This document shows positions 30,485 through 40,932 of a stretch of 64,000 nucleotides of DNA, one piece after another. Position numbers and translations under genes: made by a program. Location of the stretch: contig NZ_JACFXW010000001.1 of assembly GCF_014158035.1 (NCBI RefSeq), positions 248,001 through 312,000 on the forward strand, read 5' to 3'. The stretch is from Rhizobium sp. G21. GTDB taxonomy: Bacteria > Pseudomonadota > Alphaproteobacteria > Rhizobiales > Rhizobiaceae. Every line of letters begins with the position of its first letter. Position 1 is the first letter of the stretch. The notes below the pieces were generated by a model. That model had not been told where the DNA came from and made no database searches. It was given only the letters and a program-made list of their open reading frames with translations.

Positions 30485-32932
30485 GTGCCCACATTCTCAT
30501 CAAGCCTTGAAAAGGCCCTTCACCGGGCGCTAACCCTCGCCAATGAACGCCGCCACGAATATGCAACCCTCGAACATTTGCTGCTTTCCCTGATCGACGA
30601 CGGCGACGCCGCTGCGGTGATGCGGGCCTGCAGCGTCGATCTCGACAAACTGCGCAAGACCGTTACCGACTATGTCGACAACGATCTCGCCAACCTCGCC
30701 ACCGGCTATGACGAGGATTCCAAACCGACTTCCGGCTTCCAGCGCGTCATCCAGCGCGCGGTGATCCATGTTCAGTCCTCCGGACGCGAAGAAGTGACCG
30801 GCGCCAATGTGCTGGTGGCGATCTTCGCCGAGCGCGAGAGCCATGCCGCCTATTTCCTGCAGGAGCAGGACATGACCCGCTACGATGCGGTCAACTACAT
30901 CTCGCACGGCATCGCCAAGCGTCCGGGCGGCGGCGAAGTGCGTTCGCCCAAGGGCGTGGAGGAAGAAACCCAGGACGCCAAGGCGGCCAAGGAAGGCGAC
31001 GACGCCCAGAAAAAGCCGCAGGACGCGCTGAAAGCCTATTGCGTCAACCTCAATGAAAAAGCCAGGAACGGCCGCATCGATCCTCTGATCGGGCGTCATT
31101 CTGAGGTCAACCGCACGATCCAGATCCTGTGCCGTCGGTCGAAGAACAACCCGCTCTATGTCGGCGATCCCGGCGTCGGCAAGACGGCCATCGCCGAAGG
31201 TCTCGCCAAGCGCATCGTCGAAAAGCAGGTGCCCGAGGCGTTGCTCGACGCGACGATCTTCTCGCTCGACATGGGCACGCTGCTCGCCGGAACCCGCTAT
31301 CGCGGCGATTTTGAAGAGCGGCTGAAGCAGGTGGTCAAGGAACTCGAGGATTTCCCGGGCGCCGTGCTGTTTATCGACGAGATCCATACGGTGATCGGCG
31401 CGGGCGCGACCTCGGGCGGCGCCATGGACGCGTCGAACCTCTTGAAGCCGGCTCTGTCTTCCGGCGCGATCCGCTGCATCGGCTCGACCACCTATAAGGA
31501 ATATCGCCAGTTCTTCGAAAAGGACCGGGCGCTGGTGCGCCGCTTCCAGAAGATCGACGTCAACGAGCCGAACATCGACGACGCCATCGAGATCATCAAG
31601 GGCCTGAAGCCCTATTTCGAGGAGTTCCATCACCTGCGCTATTCCAACGACGCCATCAAGGCGGCGGTGGAGTTGTCGGCGCGCTACATCACCGACCGCA
31701 AGCTGCCGGACAAGGCGATCGACGTGATTGACGAAACCGGCGCCTCGCAGATGTTGCTTCCGGTCAACAAGCGCCGCAAGCTGATCACCGAGAAGGAGAT
31801 CGAGGCGACGATCGCGACCATGGCCCGGATACCGCCGAAGACCGTGTCGCGCGACGACGAGGAACTGCTCTCCAATCTCGAGCAGGAACTGCGCGCCGTG
31901 GTCTATGGCCAGGAAATCGCCATCGAAGCGCTGACTTCGGCGATCAAACTGGCGCGGGCCGGCCTGCGCGAGCCCAACAAGCCGATCGGCTCCTATCTGT
32001 TCTCCGGTCCGACCGGCGTGGGCAAGACGGAAGCCGCAAAGCAGCTGGCCTCGTCGCTCGGCGTCGAGCTGATCCGCTTCGACATGTCGGAATATATGGA
32101 GCGTCACACCGTCTCCAGGCTGATCGGCGCGCCTCCGGGCTATGTCGGCTTCGATCAGGGCGGTCTTCTGTCCGACCAGGTCGACCAGCATCCTTATTGC
32201 GTGCTGCTGCTCGACGAAATCGAGAAGGCGCATCCGGATATCTACAACATCCTGTTGCAGGTGATGGACAACGGCACGCTGACCGACAATAACGGCAAGA
32301 AGATCGACTTCCGCAACGTGATCCTCATCATGACCACGAATGCGGGCGCCGCCGACATGGCCCGTTCGGCCATCGGTTTCGGCTCCTCGCGTCGTGAAGG
32401 CGACGATATCGAGGCGATCAACAAGCTGTTCACGCCGGAATTCCGCAACCGCCTCGACGCGATCATTCCTTTCGCGCCGCTGCCGATGACGGTGGTCCAC
32501 AAGGTCGTGCAGAAATTCGTCCTGCAGCTGGAAACGCAACTGGCCGAACGCAATGTGACCTTCGAACTGACCCAGGAAGCCACCGACTGGCTGGCCGAAA
32601 AGGGTTACGACGAAAAGATGGGCGCGCGTCCGCTCGGCCGCGTGATCCAGGAAAACATCAAGAAGCCGCTGGCCGAAGAGATCCTGTTCGGCAAGCTCAA
32701 GAAGGGCGGCGTGGTGCGCGTCAGCATCGGGCCGAAGGAAAACGGCAAGACAGGCATCGTGCTGGAATCCCTGCCGGATGCGCCGGTGAAACCGAAGGAA
32801 GAGGCCGAAGTCGCCTCCACCCCCTCGCGCAAGTCGCCGCGCTCCAAGCCGGCGGAAGCGGTGGCCGTTGACGCCTCCGCCGTCAACGAAGAGGAGCCGC
32901 CGCGCAAGCGCCGGACCAAGAAGGAAGACTGA
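30485..32932 (+). CDS. clpA: ATP-dependent Clp protease ATP-binding subunit ClpA
   Basis: 815 residues. Unfoldase of the ClpAP protease. N-domain (residues 1-145), AAA+ module D1 with GDPGVGKTAIAEGLAKRI and a D2 module with SGPTGVGKTEAAKQLASSLG, Walker B FIDEIHTV and LLLDEIEKAHPD. GTG start at 30485 opens with MPTFSSSLEKALHRAL. An additional lysine- and arginine-rich C-terminal tail (about 50 residues, ending PPRKRRTKKED) is longer than in enterobacterial ClpA. Terminator hairpin follows. Confidence 0.96.
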   Translation: MPTFSSSLEKALHRALTLANERRHEYATLEHLLLSLIDDGDAAAVMRACSVDLDKLRKTVTDYVDNDLANLATGYDEDSKPTSGFQRVIQRAVIHVQSSGREEVTGANVLVAIFAERESHAAYFLQEQDMTRYDAVNYISHGIAKRPGGGEVRSPKGVEEETQDAKAAKEGDDAQKKPQDALKAYCVNLNEKARNGRIDPLIGRHSEVNRTIQILCRRSKNNPLYVGDPGVGKTAIAEGLAKRIVEKQVPEALLDATIFSLDMGTLLAGTRYRGDFEERLKQVVKELEDFPGAVLFIDEIHTVIGAGATSGGAMDASNLLKPALSSGAIRCIGSTTYKEYRQFFEKDRALVRRFQKIDVNEPNIDDAIEIIKGLKPYFEEFHHLRYSNDAIKAAVELSARYITDRKLPDKAIDVIDETGASQMLLPVNKRRKLITEKEIEATIATMARIPPKTVSRDDEELLSNLEQELRAVVYGQEIAIEALTSAIKLARAGLREPNKPIGSYLFSGPTGVGKTEAAKQLASSLGVELIRFDMSEYMERHTVSRLIGAPPGYVGFDQGGLLSDQVDQHPYCVLLLDEIEKAHPDIYNILLQVMDNGTLTDNNGKKIDFRNVILIMTTNAGAADMARSAIGFGSSRREGDDIEAINKLFTPEFRNRLDAIIPFAPLPMTVVHKVVQKFVLQLETQLAERNVTFELTQEATDWLAEKGYDEKMGARPLGRVIQENIKKPLAEEILFGKLKKGGVVRVSIGPKENGKTGIVLESLPDAPVKPKEEAEVASTPSRKSPRSKPAEAVAVDASAVNEEEPPRKRRTKKED

Positions 32933-32952
32933 GGTTTTCAACCATAGTTGAG

Positions 32953-32985
32953 CAAAGGGCGGGGCAACCCGCCCTTTGTCGTTTC
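32953..32985 (+). terminator. Hairpin after clpA
   Basis: Perfect 11-base arms CAAAGGGCGGG / CCCGCCCTTTG with loop GCAA, followed by GTCGTTTC. Confidence 0.75.
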
Positions 32986-33106
32986 AGGCTTTTGGCGACC
33001 CACAGTCCCCGCTAGGACCGATTTTGTCTGGCGCATCCGTTTTTCAGCATGTATCAAAAACCTCGGGCGGATGACGCCGGCGACTGCCAAGGGAGAGGCC
33101 TGGGGT

Positions 33107-33841
33107 ATGAGGATTTTCAGCTACCTGTTCAATTACAAGGCCGCGCCCTATGCTGAAATCCGGGCTTTCTGCGTCCATTTGCTGACCGCGTCGGGCTCCT
33201 TCCTCGCCTTCCTCGGCGTGGTGGCGGCGTCGGAAAAACGATTCGTCGACATGTTCTGGTGGCTCGGCCTCGCGCTTCTCGTCGACGGCATTGATGGCCC
33301 GATCGCGCGCAAGGTGCGGGTCAAGGAAGTGCTGCCCAACTGGTCGGGCGATACGCTCGACAACATCATCGACTATGTCACCTATGTGCTGCTGCCGGCC
33401 TTTGCGCTCTATCAAAGCCATATGATCGGCGAACCCTGGTCCTTCGTGGCCGCCGGGCTGATCGTGGTGTCCTCGGCGATTTATTACGCCGATACCGGCA
33501 TGAAGACCGGGGAATATTTCTTCTCCGGCTTTCCGGTGGTCTGGAACATGGTGATTTTCACCCTGTTCGTGATCGACGCCAGCGAGGCGGTGGCGTTCTC
33601 GGTGGTGATCGTCTCGGTCATCCTCACCTTCTTCCCCATCCATTTCCTGCATCCGGTGCGCGTCAAGCGGCTGCGTCCGCTCAATCTGGCGGTCTTCCTG
33701 CTGTGGTCCGTGCTGGGCGGCATTTCGCTCCTGATGCATTTCCGCGCGCCGGACTGGGTGGTCTGGGGCGTTATGGCGACGGGGCTCTATCTCTATGTGA
33801 TCGGTTTCATTCTGCAGCTTTTCCCAAAACTCGGTCGTTGA
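33107..33841 (+). CDS. pcs: Phosphatidylcholine synthase
   Basis: 244 residues, integral membrane. Condenses choline with CDP-diacylglycerol to form phosphatidylcholine in one step, a route found in rhizobia and relatives. The CDP-alcohol phosphotransferase motif is DGPIARKVRVKEVLPNWSGDTLDNIIDY, and ALLVDGIDGPIARKV plus AIYYADTGMKT are characteristic of Pcs. ATG 33107 follows GGGAGAG; a longer frame from 32948 reads through clpA's terminator and is not credible. Next gene is qor, 17 bases downstream. Confidence 0.93.
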   Translation: MRIFSYLFNYKAAPYAEIRAFCVHLLTASGSFLAFLGVVAASEKRFVDMFWWLGLALLVDGIDGPIARKVRVKEVLPNWSGDTLDNIIDYVTYVLLPAFALYQSHMIGEPWSFVAAGLIVVSSAIYYADTGMKTGEYFFSGFPVVWNMVIFTLFVIDASEAVAFSVVIVSVILTFFPIHFLHPVRVKRLRPLNLAVFLLWSVLGGISLLMHFRAPDWVVWGVMATGLYLYVIGFILQLFPKLGR

Positions 33842-33857
33842 GATCAGGCGAGGCGTC

Positions 33858-34841
33858 ATGACCAAAAGCAAGGCGATCGTCATTGGCGCCCATGGCGGCC
33901 GCGAGGTTCTGGAACATGTCGAGATCGACGTTGCGGCGCCCGCGGCCGGCGAGGTGCAGATCCGCCATCACGCCATCGGCGTCAATTTTATCGACACCTA
34001 TATCCGCACCGGGCTCTACCCTGCGCCGGGCGGCTTTTCCTATGTGATGGGCAAGGAAGGCGCGGGCGAGGTGATCGCTGTGGGCGAGGGCGTGTCGAGC
34101 CTGGTCGTCGGCGACCGCGTCGCCTATCCGGCCGTCGACGGCGCCTATTGCGAGATCCGCAACATCGCCGCCGCCAAGCTGGTCAGGGTGCCCGAAGATA
34201 TCTCGCTGGAAACGGCCGCCGGCATGATGATGAAGGGCATGACGGCCGAATATCTGCTCAACCGCACCTATCAGGTCGGGCCGGAAACGGTGCTGCTGTT
34301 TCATGCCGCAGCCGGCGGCGTCGGCTTGATCGCCGGCCAATGGGCGAAGGCGCTGGGCGCCACGGTGATCGGCACTGCGGGCGGTCCCGACAAGGTCAAG
34401 CTCGCGCTGGCGCATGGCTATGACCATGTCATCGACTACCGCAAGGATGATTTCGTCGCGGCCGTGAAGGATCTGACCGGCGGAAAAGGCGTCGACGTGG
34501 TCTATGATTCCGTCGGCAAGGATACGTTTCCTGGCTCTCTGGATTGCCTGAAGCCGCGCGGGCTGTGGGCGTCCTTCGGACAGTCCTCTGGTCCGATCGA
34601 GCCGATCAGCCTCGGCATCCTGGCGCAGAAGGGTTCGCTTTATGCAACGCGGCCGACATTGTTCAACTATATTGCGACGCCGAAAGAACTGGATGACTGC
34701 GCCGGGGCGCTTTTTTCTGTTGTTCGCAGCCGCAAAGTGGTTATCAATATCAACCAAACCTATCCTTTGGCGGAAGCCGCACGCGCGCACGCCGATCTGG
34801 AAGATAGAAAAACGAGCGGAACGACACTGCTGCTTCCCTGA
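33858..34841 (+). CDS. qor: Quinone oxidoreductase (zinc-independent MDR family)
   Basis: 327 residues. Medium-chain dehydrogenase/reductase of the zeta-crystallin group, reducing quinones with NADPH. GVNFIDTYIRTGLYPAPGGFSYVMGKEGAGEVIAVGEGV, the Rossmann motif LLFHAAAGGVGLIAGQWAKALGATVIGTAGG, and DVVYDSVGKDTFPGSLDCLKPRGLWASFGQSSGP. No zinc-binding cysteines, as expected for this subgroup. Confidence 0.9.
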   Translation: MTKSKAIVIGAHGGREVLEHVEIDVAAPAAGEVQIRHHAIGVNFIDTYIRTGLYPAPGGFSYVMGKEGAGEVIAVGEGVSSLVVGDRVAYPAVDGAYCEIRNIAAAKLVRVPEDISLETAAGMMMKGMTAEYLLNRTYQVGPETVLLFHAAAGGVGLIAGQWAKALGATVIGTAGGPDKVKLALAHGYDHVIDYRKDDFVAAVKDLTGGKGVDVVYDSVGKDTFPGSLDCLKPRGLWASFGQSSGPIEPISLGILAQKGSLYATRPTLFNYIATPKELDDCAGALFSVVRSRKVVININQTYPLAEAARAHADLEDRKTSGTTLLLP

Positions 34842-34876
34842 GGCCAAAACGGCCCGGGCGGGCGGCGAAGACTGGG

Positions 34877-36449
34877 GTGGTTCGTGGTCAACACGCAATC
34901 GGGGGCTCGCGTCCTCTGCTGGAAGTGCGCGGGATAACCAAGCTGTTCGGCTCGTTCGCCGCTTGCAGCGCGATAGACCTTACGATCGAGCCGGGTGAAA
35001 TCCACGCGCTTCTCGGCGAAAACGGCGCCGGCAAATCAACTCTGGTCAAGATGCTGTTCGGCGTGTTGCAGCCGAGCGCGGGCGACATCCTCTGGGAAGG
35101 ACGGCAGATTTCGATCGGCAGTCCCGGTGAAGCGCGCAAGACCGGCATCGGCATGGTGTTCCAGCATTTTTCGCTGTTCGAGGCGCTGACGGTGGCCGAA
35201 AACATCGCGCTGTCGCTGGACGGCAAGGCGCCGCTCTCCAAGATCGCCGAAGAAGCGCGCCGGCTGTCTGAAGCCTATGGCCTGCCACGACCCCAATGCG
35301 CATGTCGCCGATCTCTCGGTCGGCGAGCGCCAGCGCATCGAAATCGTCCGGGCGCTGTTGCAAAATCCCAAGCTGATCATTCTCGACGAGCCGACCTCGG
35401 TGCTGACGCCGCAGGAGGCCGACCGGCTGTTCGAAACGCTGGACAAGCTCAAGGCCGAGGGACGCTCGGTGCTCTATATCAGCCACCGGCTGGAAGAGGT
35501 GCAGCGCATCTGCGACCGCGCCACGGTGCTGCGTCACGGCAAGGTGACCGGCGCCTGCGACCCCCGCCAGGAAACCCCGGCCTCGCTCGCCCGGATGATG
35601 GTGGGCTCGGATGTCGCGAGCGTGTCGCGGCCGCACCATGCGGACGCCGGCGCGGTGGTGCTGGAGACGCGCGCGCTCAATGCGGCGGCCCGCACGCCCT
35701 TCGCCGTCGCCTTGAAATCCGTATCGCTGAGCGTCCGCGCCGGAGAAGTGCTGGCGATTGCGGGCGTGGCTGGCAATGGGCAGGGCGAACTGTTCGATAT
35801 TCTCTCCGGCGAGTATCTCGCCGAGAGCCATGACGCAGTCCAGCTAAAGGGCAAGCCCTGCGGCCGCGCCGGCATTTCCGCGCGGCGGCTGATGGGCGGG
35901 GCTTTCGTGCCCGAGGAACGCCATGGTCACGGGGCGGTGACAGGCATGAGCCTGTCGGACAACCTCGTTCTGTCGCGCAACGCCTCGGATCGCGCCTCGC
36001 TGCTGACAGGCGGTCTCCTGAAGGTGATCAAAGGCGGGGCAGTGAGATCGCTGTCGCGCAAGATCTGTCACGACATGGATGTGCGCAAGAGCGGCGATGA
36101 CCCGGCCGCCGGCTCGCTCTCTGGCGGCAATCTGCAGAAATTCATCGTCGGCCGCGAACTCGACCGCAAGCCGACGCTGCTGGTGGTCAACCAGCCGACC
36201 TGGGGCGTCGACGCCGGCGCCGCGAGCCGCATCCGCCAGGCGCTGGTCGATCTCGCCCGTTCCGGCTCGTCGGTGATCGCCATCAGCCAGGATCTCGACG
36301 AGATCTTCGAGATCGCCACCCATATCGCCGTCATATCCGACGGCGCTCTCTCCCCGGCCTATCCCGCCGCCGACCTCAACCGTGAAAAGATCGGCCTGTT
36401 GATGGGCGGCATGCATGACAAGGCGAAGGAAGCGGCGCATGCGCATTGA
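34877..36449 (+). CDS. Nucleoside-type ABC importer ATPase (two ABC domains), frameshifted
   Basis: About 524 residues with two ATPase domains. Domain 1 has GENGAGKSTLVKMLFG, LSVGERQRIEIVRALLQNP and LIILDEPTSVLTPQEAD. Domain 2 has GVAGNGQGELFDILSG (a modified Walker A, as usual in these importers), LSGGNLQKFIVGRELDR and LLVVNQPTWGVDAGA. The frame breaks near 35284-35288: EAYGLP in one, HDPNAHVADLSVGER in the other, where relatives read GLPxDP. Two bases may be missing, or one added. GTG start at 34877. Followed by two permeases and a BMP binding protein, so likely a purine nucleoside transporter. Confidence 0.9.
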
Positions 36450-37530
36450 GCTCGAAAAGCGCGCCGGCGCATCCCGCTTCTATTCGATCGCCTCGCCGAT
36501 CATCGCGCTGATCCTGACACTGATCTGCGGCGCCATCCTGTTCGCCGCGCTCGGCAAGGATCCGCTGGAAGCGCTCTATCTGTTCTTCATCGATCCGCTT
36601 CGCGAGGAATGGTCGCTGCACGAACTGGCGATCAAGGCGGGGCCGCTGATCATGATCGGCGCAGGCCTGTCGATCTGCTATCGCGCCGGCAACTGGAATA
36701 TCGGGGCCGAGGGACAGTTCATTTTCGGCGGCATCGTCGGCTCCATCCTGCCGGTGGTCTTCTATGGCTGGAACTCGCCCCTCGTGCTGCCGCTGATGCT
36801 GCTGATGGGGATGATCGGCGGCGCGGCCTATGCCGCCATTCCGGCTTTTCTCAAGACCCGCTTCAACACCAACGAGATCCTGACCAGCCTGATGCTGGTC
36901 TATATCGCCCAGCTCTTCCTCGACTGGCTGGTGCGCGGTCCCTGGCGCAATCCGGAAGGGCAGAACTTCCCCGAGACGCGTCTGTTCGACGCCGCCGCCG
37001 TGCTCGGGCCGATCTGGCCGGATTCAGGCCGCGCCCATTGGGGCTTCGCCTTCGCCATCATCGCCGCCGCGCTGCTGTGGTTCATGATGGAGTTCACGCT
37101 GCGCGGCTATCAGGTCAAGGTGCTGGGGCAATCTGCGCGGGCAGGGCGCTTCGCCGGCTTCTCCTCCTCGGGCATGGTGTGGTTCTCCATGTTGCTTTCG
37201 GGCGCGCTGGCGGGGCTTGCGGGCATTTCGGAAGTCTCCGGCGCGATCGGTCAGCTGCGTCCGTCGATCTCGCCGGGCTATGGCTTCACCGCCATCATCG
37301 TCGCTTTTTTGGGCCGGCTCAATCCGATCGGCGCGATCATATCCGGTCTCATCCTGGCGCTGACCTATCTCGGCGGCGAGGCGGCGCAATTGTCGCTCGG
37401 CGTGTCCGACAAGGTCACGCGTCTGTTTCAAGGACTGCTGTTGTTCTTCGTGCTCTCCTGCGACACGTTGATCCTCTACAAGATCCGGCTTGTGGGGACG
37501 CGGGCCGCTCAACTGGTCAAGGGAGGCTGA
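36439..37530 (+). CDS. ABC transporter permease (BmpA-system type), subunit 1
   Basis: 363 residues, multi-pass membrane protein of the BPD_transp_2 type: GPLIMIGAGLSICYRAGNWNIGAEGQFIFGGIVGS and FKTRFNTNEILTSLMLVYIAQLFLDWLVRGPWR (read with local variation), GSGALAGLAGISEVSG-like region, and FTAIIVAFLGRLNPIGAIISGLILALTYLGGEAAQ. Overlaps the ATPase gene by 11 bases. Forms the permease with the next gene. Confidence 0.9.
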   Translation: MRIELEKRAGASRFYSIASPIIALILTLICGAILFAALGKDPLEALYLFFIDPLREEWSLHELAIKAGPLIMIGAGLSICYRAGNWNIGAEGQFIFGGIVGSILPVVFYGWNSPLVLPLMLLMGMIGGAAYAAIPAFLKTRFNTNEILTSLMLVYIAQLFLDWLVRGPWRNPEGQNFPETRLFDAAAVLGPIWPDSGRAHWGFAFAIIAAALLWFMMEFTLRGYQVKVLGQSARAGRFAGFSSSGMVWFSMLLSGALAGLAGISEVSGAIGQLRPSISPGYGFTAIIVAFLGRLNPIGAIISGLILALTYLGGEAAQLSLGVSDKVTRLFQGLLLFFVLSCDTLILYKIRLVGTRAAQLVKGG

Positions 37531-37531
37531 C

Positions 37532-38452
37532 ATGGGCGTGTGGGAATCGATCCTGATCACCATCATCACGGCTTCGACGCCGCTGGTCATCGCCTCCCTG
37601 GGTGAATTGGTGACGGAACGCGCGGGCGTGCTCAACCTCGGCGTCGAAGGCATGATGGTCATGGGCGCAGTCTGCGCCTTCGCCGCCAGCCAGATGACCG
37701 GCTCGCCCTATCTCGGCATCGTGGTCGGCATCCTCGCAGGCGCCGCCATCTCGCTTTTGTTCGCGTTCCTTACGCTGACGCTGGTCGCCAATCAGGTGGC
37801 CACGGGCCTGGCGCTCACCATTCTCGGGCTCGGCCTGTCCGGCATGATCGGCGAGCCCTATGTCGGCATGCAGGGCGTCAAGCTGCAGCCCATCGCCATC
37901 CCGCTGCTCTCCGACATCCCTTTCATCGGGCCAGTCCTGTTCCGGCAGGACCTGATCTTCTATATGTCGATCGCGCTCATCGTCGGCGCCAACTGGATGC
38001 TGTTCAAGAGCCGCGCCGGCCTCGTGCTGCGTTCGATCGGCGACAACCACGCCTCGGCGCATGCGCTCGGCATCAAGGTGATCCCGATCCGCTATCTGAC
38101 GGTGGTGTTCGGCGGCGCCTGCGCCGGTCTCGCCGGCGCCTATCTGTCGCTGGTCTATACGCCGCAATGGGTGGAGAACATGACCGCCGGACGCGGCTGG
38201 ATCGCGCTGGCGCTGGTGGTGTTCGCCTCCTGGCGGCCCTATCGCCTGCTGGTGGGCGGCTATCTGTTCGGCGCCGTCTCGATCGGGCAGTTGCACGCCC
38301 AGGCTTTCGGCATCGAGGTGCCCTCGCAATTCCTGTCGGCGCTGCCATACGCCGCCACCGTCATCGTGCTGATCGTCATTTCGCAGAACCGGCGGATGAC
38401 GCTGATCAACACGCCCGCATCCCTCGGGAAACCCTTCGTTCCCGACAGATGA
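37532..38452 (+). CDS. ABC transporter permease (BmpA-system type), subunit 2
   Basis: 306 residues, multi-pass membrane protein. ASLGELVTERAGVLNLGVEGMMVMGAV is the conserved permease N-terminal pattern; GDNHASAHALGIKVIPIRYLTVVFGGACAGLAGAYLSLVYTPQWVENMTAGRGWIALALVVFASWRP is the conserved C-terminal loop. ATG at 37532 is 1 base after the previous stop. Confidence 0.9.
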   Translation: MGVWESILITIITASTPLVIASLGELVTERAGVLNLGVEGMMVMGAVCAFAASQMTGSPYLGIVVGILAGAAISLLFAFLTLTLVANQVATGLALTILGLGLSGMIGEPYVGMQGVKLQPIAIPLLSDIPFIGPVLFRQDLIFYMSIALIVGANWMLFKSRAGLVLRSIGDNHASAHALGIKVIPIRYLTVVFGGACAGLAGAYLSLVYTPQWVENMTAGRGWIALALVVFASWRPYRLLVGGYLFGAVSIGQLHAQAFGIEVPSQFLSALPYAATVIVLIVISQNRRMTLINTPASLGKPFVPDR

Positions 38453-38484
38453 TCCTCAAGAGTAACAACCAACAGGGAAAACCC

Positions 38485-39554
38485 ATGAAGAAATTCCTTC
38501 TCTCCCTCGCCGCCACCGCCGCCGTGCTCGGCTTCTCGATCCAGGCCCAGGCCGCCGACAAGCTGAAGGTCTGCTTCCTCTATGTCGGATCCAAGACCGA
38601 CGGCGGCTGGACCCAGGCCCATGACATCGGCCGCCAGCTTCTCGAAAAGGAAATGGGCGACAAGATCGAGACCCAGTATCTCGAAAACGTGCCGGAAGGC
38701 CCCGACGCCGAGCGCGCCATCGAAGCGCTTCGCCCGTTCCGGCTGCGGCCTCGTCTTCACCACCTCCTTCGGCTTCATGGACGCGACCGTAAAGGTCGCC
38801 GCCAAGTTCCCGAAGGTGAAGTTCGAGCACGCCACCGGTTACAAGACCGCGCCGAACCTGACCGCCTACAATTCACGCTTCTATGAAGGCCGCTACATTC
38901 TCGGCCAGATCGCCGCAAAGACCTCGAAGAAGGGCGAGGCCGCCTATATCGCCTCCTTCCCGATCCCGGAAGTGGTGCAGGGCATCAACGCCTTCGTCAT
39001 CGGCGCCCGCTCGATCAATCCGGCCTTCAAGCTGAAAGTGATCTGGGTCAACACCTGGTTCGACGCCGGCAAGGAAGCCGACGCCGCCAAGGCCGCCATC
39101 GACCAGGGCGTCGACATCATCACCCAGCACACCGACTCCACCGCCCCGATGCAGGTGGCCGAAGAGCGCGGCATCAAGGCGTTCGGCCAAGCCTCCGACA
39201 TGATCAAGGCCGGCCCGAATGCGCAGCTGACCGCGATCGTCGACAATTGGGGCGCCTACTATGTCAAGCGCGTCAACGCGGCCCGACGGCAGCTGGAAGT
39301 CGGAAATGAGCTGGGACGGCCTGAAGGACGGCATCCTCTACATGGCGCCCTACACCAACATGCCCGACGACGTGAAGAAGATGGCCGAGGACACCGAGGC
39401 CAAGATCAAGTCGGGCGAACTCAAGCCCTTCACCGGCCCGCTGAAGAAGCAGGACGGCGCCGAATGGCTGAAGGCTGGCGAAAGCGCCGGCGACGATGTG
39501 CTCGGCGGCCTGAACTTCTACGTCGAAGGCGTCGAAGGCGACCTGCCGAAGTAA
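38485..39554 (+). CDS. BMP family ABC transporter substrate-binding protein, twice frameshifted
   Basis: About 356 residues. Periplasmic binding protein of the BMP (basic membrane protein / PnrA) family, which binds nucleosides. Signal peptide MKKFLLSLAATAAVLGFSIQAQA, then FLYVGSKTDGGWTQAHDIGRQLLEKEMG, FTTSFGFMDATVKVAAKFPKVKFEHATGYK, TQHTDSTAPMQVAEERGIKAFGQASDM. Breaks near 38728-38735 (AIEAL then ARSGCGLVF) and 39281-39286 (VNAA then DGSWKSEMSW). RBS-like CAGGGA precedes the ATG. Last gene of the ABC operon; a strong terminator follows. Confidence 0.9.
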
Positions 39555-39576
39555 TTGTCTCTCGCACTCATCGGAA

Positions 39577-39609
39577 AGCCCCGCCGTCGACTGCGACGGC
39601 GGGGCTTTT
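39577..39609 (+). terminator. Rho-independent terminator of the ABC importer operon
   Basis: Perfect 13-base arms AGCCCCGCCGTCG / CGACGGCGGGGCT with loop ACTG, then a short T run. Confidence 0.9.
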
Positions 39610-39759
39610 CTGTGGCGCCATGGGGACAGGAAAGTCGAGGCTCGGCCCCGCCTTTGTTCGCAGCGGCGCTTCTTGCCGAAGAGAAAATCGCAAGGCCGTG
39701 GCGGATAGGCCGCCGGATCGCCGGAAACAACGGGTGACCGGCCGAACCGGACCGATCGC

Positions 39760-40916
39760 TCAGGCGAGAGGGGCTGCAGGTTTTGCAACGCCGCCGGCGA
39801 GACGACGTCCAAGCGAAATGCCGGGCAGTTCGATCAGTCGATAGGCGAGATAGGCGAGCCCATAGGTGATCGCCAGCGTCAGCGCGAGCGCTGCAGCGAA
39901 ACGAGGCTCGGGCGACAGGCCGGGCTGGGTGCGCGCCAGCCAGGCGCAGACCGGAAGCATCACCAGAAGATGGATCAGATAGACGCCATAGGAGACGTCG
40001 CCGAAGAAGCGGCTCACCGCGTTGGACAGCAGCCAATCCACTCCGCCGAGCGCCTTCTGCGCGAAATTCGGCAGGCTCTCGCGATAGAGGAAGGCGAAAA
40101 AGGCAAGCACGAGGCCGATCTTGATCGCGCGGTGCAGGCTGTCGCGTCCGCCGCCGAGAGGCACGAAGACGACGGCGCAGGCGGAGATCAGGTAAAGCCA
40201 TTTCGCCTGGCCCTCGGCTCTCAGCGACATCGCGATCAGCATGCCGGCCGCGAAGAGGTGGAATTTCATCGGCAGCATGGAGAACGCGCCTTTGACGAAG
40301 CCGTTGGCCTGCAGCCAACTCCCAAACGCCCACATCACCGCGACCAGACCGGCGATCGCAACGAGTCGGCCCCCTTCAGCACGAGCAGCATCATCAAAGG
40401 CAGAAAGGCGTAATACTGCATCTCCAACCCAATCGACCAGTCGGGCAGGGGCGTCTGGAAATTATGAGTCCAGGTGGCGCCGAAGATGAAACTCACATGC
40501 AGGAGGATATTGGTGAGCGACTGATCGAGATAGCGATCGGCGTAGCGCATCTGCTCCTCGACGCCGCCCGGGAAAATGGCGGCCGCATCCAGCCGGTCCT
40601 GCCAGAGTTGCGGGCCGAACCAGAGCGCCAGCGCCAGACAGACATAATAGAGCGGCGCAATGCGGAAAAAGCGCCGGATCCAAAAAATCGTCCAGGTCGA
40701 GGCCTTGTCCCACGGCTCGCGGTTTTCGCGCAGCTGGTAATGGTAGGTCATCAGGAAGCCGGATATGATGATGAAGATCTCCACCGCCAGATCCGGCTGA
40801 GCGAAGAGGCCGACCTTGTAGCCTGTCAGAAACATCGCATGGCCGATGACGACCCAGAGCGAGGCGTAGCCGCGCAAGCCGTCGAGAAATCCCAGTTGTT
40901 GCCGGGGATCGGCCAT
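39760..40916 (-). CDS. Acyltransferase family 3 (OafA-like) membrane protein, frameshifted
   Basis: About 385 residues. Membrane O-acyltransferase for surface or secreted sugars. N-terminal GFLDGLRGYASLWVVIGHAMFLTG holds the conserved Arg and His; FIIISGFLMTYHY and WIRRFFRIAPLYYVCLALALW follow, then RFFGDVSYGVYLIHLLVM. The break lies in the run of five C (five G on the coding strand) at 40370-40374; six would restore VLKGGRLVAIAGL. It precedes fcl in the genome but follows gmd-fcl in transcription, so it may decorate a fucose-containing polysaccharide. Confidence 0.85.
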
Positions 40917-40932
40917 GCGCGGCTCCCTGATA

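Noticed and set aside
30530-32941. 803-residue open frame antisense to clpA
   Set aside because: A high-GC shadow of clpA; the composition is arginine/alanine/leucine-rich with no family motif, and the sense strand is clearly coding.
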